Below are positions 42,199 to 50,987 of a stretch of 64,000 bases of DNA, piece after piece; position 1 is the stretch's first letter, and every line of letters starts with the position of its first letter. The notes beneath the pieces were generated by a model. The model had not been told where the DNA came from. It was given only the letters and a program-made list of their open reading frames with translations, and ran no database searches. A program made the translations under genes and the position numbers. The stretch is from Cycas panzhihuaensis (taxonomy: Eukaryota > Cycadophyta): positions 106,585,741 through 106,649,740 of the forward strand of contig CM041465.1 in the NCBI GenBank assembly GCA_023213395.1. The letters run 5' to 3'.

Positions 42199-43289
42199 AC
42201 CAAAAACCCCCTAGCATACCTAGTATTTTTCATAGTTTTATAGTAGCTAATAGTAACCCTGACCTTCCTTCTACATCAGGCGTGGGTCCTGAGGTAGATT
42301 CCCTACCCCCCCCTTTATTACAACCCAGGGAAGGAAGTAACATTCCTTCCTCCTCTTCCTTAGAAGTATACCCACCCAGCAACCGATCCCTTCCAATGAT
42401 TGGCGCCAAAACCAGGGAAATGGAAGGAGAATCGCTGGTAAGTACTTCTAGAGACTCTGGTCTAGGCAGTAGAATAATTATCACAGAAGAAACAAATCGT
42501 GAAATTTACATTGGGAATCATGTTAAGCCATTCTACGGAGAACAATTATATGGGACTACCCACCTAATTCATTGTATTGAATACTGGATAGAACACGGGA
42601 ATTGGGACAAAACCCAATGGCAACAAGATTTAGTATTGACATTACGGAAAACGGCTTGGTATTGGTACCTAGCCTACCAAACAATTTTGAAAAATTGGAA
42701 AGAGTTACAGACGATGTTTTGAATTCGATTCAATCATCCAAAACAATTAGACACCCCATTATTTTATGTAGGTCAAAACCCTAGTGAGCATATACAAAAA
42801 TGTAAACAAAAGTGGATATCCTTAAGTATACCCAAACAAAGTTGGCCTAACTACTTCTACCATACACTGGGAAGAGTAGCAAAGGATTGGTTCCTCGGAA
42901 AGGAACAGAATCTAGATGTGACTTGGGGAAACTTGAAAAAATTCTTTATAAAAACCTTTAGGCATACATCAGAAAACAAGAATATAGATAGAATCCTAAA
43001 GAATATTAGAAGAATGAGTATAAAACTAGAACAAGAATTGACAAATAAAGAGGATGAAGAATCAGTATATAGCGAAAAAGAGGATGCCATGAATTATCCT
43101 GCAGAATTCACAGAACTTAATATTGGCGAAAGAAAATTAGAGGATACTCCGGGGCACAAAATCGGAAACAAGGAAGATGTTGGAATAACTAAGTTAAAAA
43201 CGACTGAGATCAATGTCGGTAGCAAAAACAATCCCAAACTAATACGAATCGGAAATTATTGGGATAATCAAACAGTAGCAGAAGCACAA
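42199..43289 (+). pseudogene. Gypsy G4: extra region with two gag-like blocks between PR and RT
   Basis: The frame here is that of RT and is open from 42199 apart from TGA at 42720 and TAG at 43290. After a Ser/Pro-rich start (PPPLLQPREGSNIPSSSSLE) there are two blocks with the gag capsid pattern. Block 1 (about 42500-42735): VKPFYGEQLYGTTHLIHCIE, LTLRKTAWYWYLA, NWKELQTMF. Block 2 (about 42745-43010): LFYVGQNPSEHIQKCKQKW, HTLGRVAKDWFLG, TWGNLKKFFIKTF. Compare CILRGVPLAWYKE and SWAKIKKSFEERF in the true gag. An acidic linker then leads into RT. I know no standard domain at this place; the gag-like reading is by eye. Confidence 0.6.
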
Positions 43290-44463
43290 TAGTTGTTTGA
43301 AGAATTCCGTGACGTATTTGCATGGTCATACAAGGACCTAAAAGGCATTCCTCCGAAAATAGGAATGCATCATATTGATTTGGTGGAAGATGCGAAACCA
43401 ATAAAGCAGAGGCCATACAGAATGAATCCCAAGTACAAGGAAAAAGTGAAAGCAGAATTAGACAAAATGTTGGAAGCGGGATACATTTACGAGATCGACT
43501 ACAAGGATCGGGTGAGCCTCAGAGTGGTAGTTCCCAAAAAGAATGGGAAAATACGTGTCTGTGTGGATTACAGACAATTAAACAACGTGACGAAGAAGGG
43601 TCCCTTTCCGTTACCTTTTACAAAAGATATTTTGGAAGCAGTGGGAGGGAATGAAATATACTCCTTCACCGATGGATTCAGTGCGTACAATCAAGTGCAG
43701 ATTGCCCCCGAAGACCAAGCGAAAACCACATTCGTGACAGAATGGGGAACGTATGCATATTAAGTGATGCCATTCGGTCTTACGAATGCACCGGCTACAT
43801 TCCAGAGAATTGTAATCAACATCTTTCATAAATTTATTGGAGAAAAAGTTGCAGTATTCTTAGACGATTGGACATTACATGGATTAATGAAAGATCACAT
43901 GGAAAACTTGAGGGAAATGTTACGAACATGCCGAGAAAACAAGTTGTGCATGAACCCAGAAAAATATACCTTCCTGGTACCCTTTGGAAACCTATTGGGG
44001 CACATCGTCAGCAAGGAAGGATTACTGACAGATCCAGCCAAGGTATCTGCAATTCTACATTTCCCTATGCCACTTATGAGGAGACAACTGAAAGGTTTTT
44101 TGGGGTTGACGGGATATTACAAAAAATTCATCAGGGGATATGCATACATATCAGGATCCCTGGAAGAATTACTGAAGAAGAACATTGAATGGGAATGGAC
44201 GGAGGAGCAACAACAAACATTTGAAGCACTGAAACAAGCCATCATAGCAGCACCTATACTGCGATTCCCCGATTGGAAGAAGACCTTCCATGTACATGTG
44301 GATGCTTCACAATACGCTATTGGATGCGTATTGGCGCAACCTAGTGACGACAAAACGGATCACCCGATATATTTCGCCAGGCGGAAACTTACGAAGGCCG
44401 AGCAGAATTATACGATGACAGAGAGAGAAGCACTCGGCATGGTATATGCGTTGCAGAAATTTT
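43290..44463 (+). pseudogene. Gypsy G4: reverse transcriptase
   Basis: Ty3/gypsy RT in one frame. In order: FEEFRDVFAWSYKDLKGIPP, HHIDLVEDAKPIKQRPYRMN, VVPKKNGKIRVCVDYRQLNN, KGPFPLPFTKDILEAVGGNE, YSFTDGFSAYNQVQIAPEDQ, VMPFGLTNAPATFQRIV. The catalytic pair is in FLDD at 43857-43868. LGHIVSKEGLLTDPAKVSAI and KGFLGLTGYYKKFIRGYA follow. The Asp of the usual DLxSGYxQ block reads TDGFSAYNQV, keeping Asp. One TAA (43761-43763) stands before VMPFGL. The start is preceded by TAG at 43290. All catalytic Asp residues are present, so this is a recently silenced enzyme. Confidence 0.95.
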
Positions 44464-44801
44464 GACACTATCTATTGGCAAATCCATTCTTGTTTTCTGT
44501 CGATCACCAAGCATTGATGTATCTGGTAAACAAACCAATAATGCGAGGGCGAATCAGCAGGTGGTTAATGTTGTTCCAAGAATTTTCTTTTAAGATCATT
44601 GTGAAACCCGGAAAAGCCCATATTATCCCTGATCAATTGTCAAGAATCACAAATGGGGAAAAAGCTACGGAAGTACCAGACGACTTTCGAGACGCAGCAT
44701 TATTCAGCGTAGAGGCAGTTCCAACAGACTGGTATGAGGGAATACCAGAATATTTAGCAACCAGAGAAGTGCCAGCAGAATTGAATCATATGGAAAGATG
44801 A
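44150..44801 (+). pseudogene. Gypsy G4: RNase H and connection
   Basis: The RNase H domain overlaps the RT tail in one frame: EWEWTEEQQQTFEALKQAII, AAPILRFPDWKKTFHVHVDA (first Asp), IGCVLAQ, HPIYFARRKLTKAEQNYTMT, EREALGMVYALQKF (Glu), then TGA at 44463-44465 where an Arg codon (CGA to TGA) is likely. LFSVDHQALMYLV (Asp) and GRISRWLMLFQEFSFKIIVK follow, then KPGKAHIIPDQLSR. The domain is complete apart from the stop. A linker (44640-44800) ends at TGA 44799 before integrase. Confidence 0.92.
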
Positions 44802-45980
44802 AATTTCGTCAGGAAAGCAGAACCATACCAATTAATAAACGGAGAATTATACAAACTGGGACCAGACGAAGTGTTACGACGTTGTGTTCGACCACACGAG
44901 ATCAACCAAATCATGTGGCAAGCACATGAAGGAGTAGCAGGTGGACACATGGGCAAATTAGCCACATGGCGAAAAATTTTGATGTCCGGATTTTGGTGGC
45001 CATCCATGTTTGAAGATGTCAGGAAGTGGATTCAAGCTTGCAACTATTGCCAGCGAGTTGGGAAACCTAATCGACAGGATTTCCAACCCCTACATCCCAT
45101 TTTACCTTTAGCACCATTCGAGAAATGGGGACTCGACTTCGTGGGGCCAATTAAACCAGTTGCTTGTCGATCGAAAGCCCAATATATTTTGGTGGCAACA
45201 GACTATATGACGAAGTGGGTAGAAGCAAGAGCATTACGAAAAGCTAATGCGGAAAGTACAGCACGATTTCTATACGAGGTGGTCATTACGCGATTTGGAT
45301 GCCCCTTGGAAATTGTGAGCGACCAAGGCGCCCACTTTTTGAATCAAACTATAGAGACATTGACATCAACTTTCATGATAAGTCATCAGAAATCTACTCT
45401 ATATTATCCTAGAGCAAATGGCCAAGCAGAAAGTTCAAATAAAATAATCGAGAACTGCTTAAGGAAGATATGCGACGTCGGCAGATCCGATTGGGCCGAG
45501 AAATTGCCATCCATGTTATGGGCATTCAGAACAACCTACAAAAAATCAACTGGACAGACTCCATTCCAACTCGTCTATGGAACAGAAGCCATTCTTCTAA
45601 CGGAATTCAAGATACCAAGTTTATGAATTGCTATGCAGTGTCGATTAGACAACTTCCAATCCTTACGGCAGCGATTAGAAGAATTTGTGTGATTAGAAGA
45701 AAAGCGGCATATGGCGAAATGGTTGCAAAATGTAGAAAAGCAACGACAAAAAGCATGGCACGATCGACATTTACGTAAACCTCAATTCAAAGAAGGTGAT
45801 CAAGTGCTGCTTTACGATAGCAAATTCAAAATGCACCCCGACAAACTCAAGATGTGGTGGTTGGGACCTTACATCGCAGAAAAAGTCTTCGAGAACGGAT
45901 CGCTGCAACTTCAGGAAATAGACGGACTGTTGCTACCAACTCGAGTGAATGGTAGCAGACTAAAACCGTACATTGAATAG
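44802..45980 (+). pseudogene. Gypsy G4: integrase with GPY/F module
   Basis: This is Ty3/gypsy integrase in the RT frame. The zinc module reads HEGVAGGHMGKLATWRKI and CNYCQRV. The core has KWGLDFVGPI (Asp), YMTKWVEARALRKANAESTA, GCPLEIVSDQGAHFLN (Asp) and YYPRANGQAESSNKIIENCL (Glu), so the catalytic triad is complete. FRTTYKKSTGQTPFQLVYGT precedes a TGA at 45624-45626, and another stands at 45690-45692. The C-terminal module shows KEGDQVLLYDSKFKMHPDKL, WWLGPYIAEKVF and RVNGSRLKPYIE. No chromodomain follows. The alternative frame open at 45470-45778 is a shadow. Confidence 0.94.
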
Positions 45981-46854
45981 ATCAGCTTTACCAGCTGGAT
46001 CAGCTAGTTGTACTATATTGTGTTGCATGAAGTTGAGGCAAATCGAATTGCCTTGATACCGGAATGTGATCCACTCTGGTATAGAAACAAAAATACAAAA
46101 AAATTTGGAAAAAAAAATAGAAAAAACAACTGTAACTCATCACATACATAAGCAATAGCATGATGATTATAAACTGAAAAATTCAGAGGAAAATTCAGAA
46201 GCATACAAGCAAAATATATGTTACGCATCAAAAGGTATGTTACCAGTGCACGCATGATTAAGGAAGTGATCAAATTACAAAGATTACATTATACGCATCA
46301 GAAAATACATCCCAAAGACGCATACTTCAAAAAGTGAATAGAATTATACTATACGCACCGAAAATGCACGCAACCACGTATGCACAAAGATAAAGGAAGC
46401 TTAAGTTATCCGATTGCATTAAACGCACGGAAAGTATGCAATGGCACGACAAGATAAAGGAAACTTACGTTATCTGATTGCACTGAACGTACCTGGAAAG
46501 TACGCAGTCGGGTACGCACAGTATAAAGAAAACCTAAGTTACTCAGTTGCATTAAACGTACTTAAAAAGTACGCAGTCGAATACGCACAGTGGAACTTGA
46601 ATAACATTATACATACCAAAAAGCACGTATAAGACAAGACAGTGAATAAGACAAAGTATTACGTACCTGTCAAGCATTCCCGTGAGGTACGTAGTGAAAA
46701 ACGACGAATGCATCGACTCTGAATTTTCCGTTAAGCAGCTGAAGGACAACCGTATGACCCTGGAAGACGGAAAAGTGCATCCGGTACGCATTACGGCATA
46801 GTATTCCAAGAAAACAGCAAGCATACCCAAAAGGTACACACGTAGGGTTCCTAT
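45981..46854 (+). repeat. Gypsy G4: spacer after integrase with about 70-bp tandem repeats
   Basis: About 870 bases without a recognisable enzyme. From about 46395 to 46605 there are three diverged repeats of roughly 70 bases (AAGATAAAGGAAGCTTAAG, AAGATAAAGGAAACTTACG and TATAAAGAAAACCTAAG begin them). Each ends in TACGCAGT-like words. An open frame at 46441-46632 across the repeats has two similar halves (YLIALNVPGKYAVGYAQY, YSVALNVLKKYAVEYAQW) and is probably a by-product. TACGCA/TACGTA words also mark the LTRs. Confidence 0.6.
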
Positions 46855-47388
46855 TTGCACTTCTTTGGTTATTTCATCCATCTCTGGAATTCCACAACCG
46901 AAATGAGGACAGCAGGATGCCAAGAAGCCTTTATACCAAAGCTTAAACAGGAATTGCAAGCTTTACCAGCTCAATTTCAAACCAGGGTAAGACAAGCAGG
47001 ATGGGGAGACTACAGTTATTGCAATCCTATGTATTATGACCCAGAACTCATGGACCAGATCCTGTTAGCACTAAAGAAAGATAGCAGGAAGGTCAAGATG
47101 GATGCAGAAATAATTCACACAATAACAAAACTTCCAAATGAAGGAGAAATTCCCCTGGGTACCAAGAGGTCAGAAGTCGACCGTGAAATGTGGTTAAGAG
47201 AATTATGTCAAGAAAATACTCAAATAATGTCTGGTGGAATTCGTGTAGCAGATATCATGGATATCAGACTCCAGTGGATAGCAAAAGCTATAAATTCCCA
47301 ACTTTTGTCAAAACGAAAGTATACATACATTCCAGGAGGTATGATGCCAGTATTATTAAAAATTCGGGAAGGAGAAAGACTGAATTAG
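46855..47388 (+). CDS. Gypsy G4: extra 3' ORF, unknown function
   Basis: An intact ORF of 177 codons in sense orientation between integrase and the 3' LTR. I do not recognise it. The probable start is Met 17 (MRTAGCQEAFIPKLKQELQA, 46903), since the preceding residues are hydrophobic and may be 5' sequence. The rest is polar and helix-forming: PAQFQTRVRQAGWGDYSYCN, YDPELMDQILLALKKDSRKV, EIPLGTKRSEVDREMWLREL, ADIMDIRLQWIAKAINSQLL, YIPGGMMPVLLKIREGERLN. There is no signal peptide or transmembrane helix, so it does not look like an envelope protein. A second piece follows at 47540-47810. Some Tat/Athila-type elements carry extra ORFs here; homology to those is untested. Confidence 0.6.
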   Translation: MHFFGYFIHLWNSTTEMRTAGCQEAFIPKLKQELQALPAQFQTRVRQAGWGDYSYCNPMYYDPELMDQILLALKKDSRKVKMDAEIIHTITKLPNEGEIPLGTKRSEVDREMWLRELCQENTQIMSGGIRVADIMDIRLQWIAKAINSQLLSKRKYTYIPGGMMPVLLKIREGERLN

Positions 47389-48070
47389 TCCGACCGCGTA
47401 AAACATGAGGCAACAAATCAAGGAGATCATGACACATCCTTTTCGACATCCCTCCTTGTTATTGGCTATAGTATTTTATCAATGTCCAGAAGTATAGCTA
47501 ACAAGAACCACCATTTCTCCGAGGGAACCTATCATCAAACAAAGGTGGCGTAATTCCGGATTCAATTAATGTTCGAGAAGCAAAGAGGAGGGTTCAAAAA
47601 CAAATGAATAAGGTACTCACCTGGTTGCAGAAAACACCAGGAACACCTATTCCACATCGAACAAAACAAGTTGTCCACAAAAGAGGTAAACGGAAGAAAG
47701 GTGAAGAGGAATCAGGGGAGGAAGAAGAAGAAGGTAAGCTTCACAGGAAGAATGGGAAGACTTCCTCCGTCAATGGAAGCAGTGAAGCCTCGACCTCCCA
47801 CACCAAATAATAAATCAGACCTATAATTCAAATTTTATTCAAGAGATGGAGGAAGGGTATAAAGCCGAGATACCGCCCTTCAAGATAAAATTAAGGAAAA
47901 GATGCTATCATTGCTACCTTAACACAAATTAATGAGGAGATCCTAGCAGGACAGAGGCAGCAGGAGCAGCCTTGAGACAAAGAGGGGGAGGAATACCCCA
48001 AAATTTTGAAAAATTTTTGGAATTTTGTTGAGCAAGGATGCTCAAACCCATACTGTTGACCCGGGATAGA
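47389..48070 (+). pseudogene. Gypsy G4: second 3' ORF piece and pre-LTR region
   Basis: A frame open through about 47540-47810 reads GGVIPDSINVREAKRRVQKQ, MNKVLTWLQKTPGTPIPHRT, KRGKRKKGEEESGEEEEEGK and a Ser-rich end (SSVNGSSEASTSHTK). It is basic then acidic, probably the charged tail of the 46855 protein after a frame break. 47811-48070 is non-coding: AGAGGGGGAGGAA at 47981-47993 is the best purine tract but lies about 78 bases before the LTR. GACCCGGGATAGA stands directly before it. Confidence 0.5.
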
Positions 48071-48899
48071 TGTTGGGGCATAAATTGATCATATGGTTGT
48101 TGGAAGACCAGAGGTAGGCTGGATAACCCTAGATGCAGTGCACGGATCGACGGAGGTACGCACGAGGCGTAAACAGGTGGAAAACCAACATTCGGTATGT
48201 ATGGCGGTGTGCATACCGAACGGCACGCAATACGTATACGCATCAACAAATGAATGTAACTAGACCAAGCAGACGCATGATAGTACGAGACCAGTGGAAG
48301 CCTAGGGAGCTACCAGACGTACGTACGAACGTACGGACAGGATTAAGGCATTGGTTAAGGTGTAACCAATGACTAATAAAAAGGTACATTTGACTGAAGG
48401 GGTACGGTTATGACAGACAGTCATAACCCTTCAGCCAAAAGGTATGAAGAGGCATATTTAATGAAGCATGCAAGGACCATTCGGTGAGGGTGAGAGCCGA
48501 ATATTCAAGGTACGCAATGGTGCGGATGCCAGTACGTATGACAGCCACTTCGAGCAGTGAATATTGATAAGTACCATCCGGCACGCATGTAATGTATGTG
48601 TATGTTCTTTGGAATGCACAAAAATGCATTCCAGCCCTCTGTGTAATTAAACTTATCGCTTAATAGAAAGAAGAGTTATGTGGAAAACTATGTATTCTCT
48701 GTGTTTATGAGGATGGAATGCTGAATATGTGCTGATTTCGTACATCATGTACTATTGTGATATAATTCTATGGAAACATTAAATAATATGTGGAATGTAT
48801 GTGGATAACCATGTTGATCGTATCCTAACTAGACTATAGCCTGTGTAACCTTGACAAGTGCACCTTTCCCATAAGTGCAGTGGGAAATCTGAGTCAACA
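48071..48899 (+). mobile_element. 3' LTR of gypsy G4
   Basis: 829 bp from TGTTGGGGCATAAATTG to GAGTCAACA, homologous to the 5' LTR over its whole length with scattered substitutions and small indels. Confidence 0.94.
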
Positions 48900-48904
48900 A
48901 TAAG
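48900..48904. repeat. Target-site duplication of gypsy G4, right (ATAAG)
   Basis: Same five bases as 38305-38309. Confidence 0.95.
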
Positions 48905-49965
48905 CAGTACACCCAAAAGTCCTCAAATGGCTAACAGTTGGCTTTTTGCCAGACCATGCCTCCTCTGGTGTGATGTCGGTGACTATTGTTGTTGGACTTC
49001 AATTTGCCACATAGGCAGTTGTGTGGAATGCCTCTGCCCAATAAACTCGAATAAGTCCCTTTGCATGCATCATTGCTTTGGCCTTGTTAGCCAAAGTTCT
49101 ATTCATTCTTTCGGAGACTCCATTTTGTTGAGGAGTGTGAGGAATAGTAAGTTATCTCTGAATGCCATTATCCTTCTAGAATTTGGTGAATTCATTTGAG
49201 GTAAATTCACCTCCATTGTCTGTCCTTAGTGTTTTGATGGATTGGCCAGACTCGTTCTCCACTTCAAGCTTGAATTCCTTTAACTTTTGAAATGCTTCAG
49301 ACTTATGCTTGATGAAGTAAACCCAAACTTTAGGTCCACACAAATCTGAGTGTACCAACTGCAAATAATATGATGCACGCCAAGCTTTGCCTTTAGGGAA
49401 AGGCAAGCGATGTTGTGTCCCCATTATGCATGCTTCACAAAGACATTTTATGCCATACATCTTTGGAAGCCCATGTACCATATTTTTGTTCACCATCTGC
49501 TTAACATTGTCTAAGCTCAAATGGCCTAGACGTTTATGCCAAAGTTGCATTTTGGACAAAGTTTGAATGACAATGAAACCAGAGAAAACAAAATCAAGTA
49601 TGATATTATTAGCATCCAATTTGTAAAGGCCATGATCCTCATATCCAATAGCTACTACCTAGTCATTTTTGTCACTTATTACACATTTCCCATTCTTGAA
49701 CAAAATGCTCATCTGTTGCTTGTCCAATTTGCTAACAGATAGCAAGCTCTTCTCCATGGAAGGTATAAAATAGGCATTGCCATTGGGAAATGTAGACGAA
49801 GGATTGGAAGGAGAATGGAGTGGAGCGATTTTGCCTATGCCAAAAATCTTGACAGATTCATTGTTGCCGAAGGTCACTGATTGCAAAGGAGTTCTTCACT
49901 CCCAGTCATGTGTTGAGCAGCTCCAGAGTCAATGATCCAAATTTGATCAACCTTTGATGAATAAT
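48905..49965 (-). pseudogene. Copia C2: protease and integrase, first part
   Basis: Read leftward: protease WIIDSGAAQHMTGSEEL (about 49935-49885) with DSG intact, SVTFGNNESVKIFGIGKIAP and LLSVSKLDKQQMSILFKNGK. The pre-integrase module (WHKRLGHLSLDNV, CEACIMGTQHRLPFPKG) and core (LVHSDLCGP, then directly KVWVYFIKHKSEAF) follow. Compared with C1 and C3, 21 residues between these last two blocks are missing, an in-frame 63-base deletion near 49332. LRTDNGGEFTSNEF (Asp), HTPQQNGVSERMNRTLANKA (Glu) and EEAWSGKKPTVSHLRTFGC continue to the G4 insertion at 48904. Confidence 0.9.
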
Positions 49966-50024
49966 AAGCACAAAACAGTTTGTCCTCATCTGCAAACTGA
50001 TTGAAGTGGCATTGATTGCCACCT

Positions 50025-50987
50025 CTAAATCCACCCTTCCTCTTTGACCTCCTCGATAGGCACCTCGATTTGGTCGAGGGGGATGCTGCTACTGTTGTTG
50101 CTGAAATCTCTGTTGTTGGAATTGCTGTTGTGGCTGCTATTGTTTCTGATTTTGCTGACGCATATCACTGTTGTTGTCGGCAGTCGTAGATCTGCTTGTT
50201 TCTTCCTACAATCAGGTGCTATGTGACAAACTTTTCCATAATAATGATAAACAACATTGGTCTTTGAGGAACCAATGTTCATGTTCCCAAACTGCTTTGA
50301 AGGTGCAGGTTTGGTATTCTGCTTGGCCTTTGATTTGGCCGTGAATGCGCCGGATGTGGATGGTTTTTCATCATCATCCTTGACATAAATTTGCTCCTCT
50401 TGAAGCAACAAGCTTTCAAGTTCATCGAAATACATTCGTTTAAGTGAACCAACTCGTGTAGTGGAAGAAATAAAGCCATTGTAGTCCTTAGGCAAAGCTT
50501 TGACAATTATTGTTATAAGCTCATCTCTAGAAGCAAGACTACCTAATGTATTCAATTCATTACATACTTCCTTGATGGAGGAAAGAAAAGCTGACATGGG
50601 CTTAACAAATTTTACAGAATACAATTTAGCTTTTACCATTAATATGCGAGCTTCATCTCGCCTTTCATACAAGGAGGACAAAATGTCCCATGTTTCCTTG
50701 GAAGTCTTTGCACACTCAATATTCTGATCTACATGAACATCAATAATCATAGGTAAGAATGCCAAAGCAATTTTATCTTTGTCTTCCCAAGCAAGAATAA
50801 GAGCATCATCAAAATGAACAATTACACTATCATTTATAGTAGGTACAAGTCGAGGTATCCTTCTAGTAACATAACCCCAAAACTCATTTATTATTAAGAG
50901 ATTTTGAGTGAACCTCTTCCATTCTTGATAGTTGTCTTGTCCTGTTAATCTGATGGTACATGCATTTAGCATATTAATTGCAGCCAT
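50025..50987 (-). pseudogene. Copia C2: gag
   Basis: Open for 320 codons from MAAINMLNACTIRL at 50987, the best preserved gag of this family here and the reference for its start. NYQEWKRFTQNLLIINEFWG, KETWDILSSLYERRDEARIL, VKPMSAFLSSIKEVCNELNT, LPKDYNGFISSTTRVGS and ELESLLLQEEQIY follow. The zinc knuckle reads YHYYGKVCHIAPDC; the first two Cys ligands are Tyr, so it should not bind zinc. After it the frame continues into a Ser/Asn-rich stretch that is probably shifted, as in C1. Confidence 0.88.

Larger units (their letters stand above)
38310..48899 (+). mobile_element. Gypsy G4: complete Ty3/gypsy element, TSD ATAAG
   Basis: 10,590 bp: LTR, primer site, gag with four zinc knuckles, PR, an extra region with two gag-like blocks, RT, RNase H, integrase with GPY/F module, a post-integrase region with an extra ORF, and 3' LTR. 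The PR motif (VIVDGGAAVN), integrase wording (GLDFVGPI, VSDQGAHF, RVNGSRLKPY) and lack of a chromodomain point to the non-chromovirus (Tat/Athila-like) branch. It sits in the integrase gene of copia C2. Pol is almost open: one frame from about 42200 to 45980 with seven stops. Confidence 0.95.

Noticed and set aside
46013-46273. Hydrophobic minus-strand ORF near the G4 integrase end, considered as an antisense transmembrane protein
   Set aside because: Its Phe/Leu runs come from A-rich sequence on the plus strand, and the start and length are unremarkable.
46855-47388. Classical envelope protein of an Athila-type element
   Set aside because: No signal peptide, transmembrane segment or Cys pattern; left as unknown.
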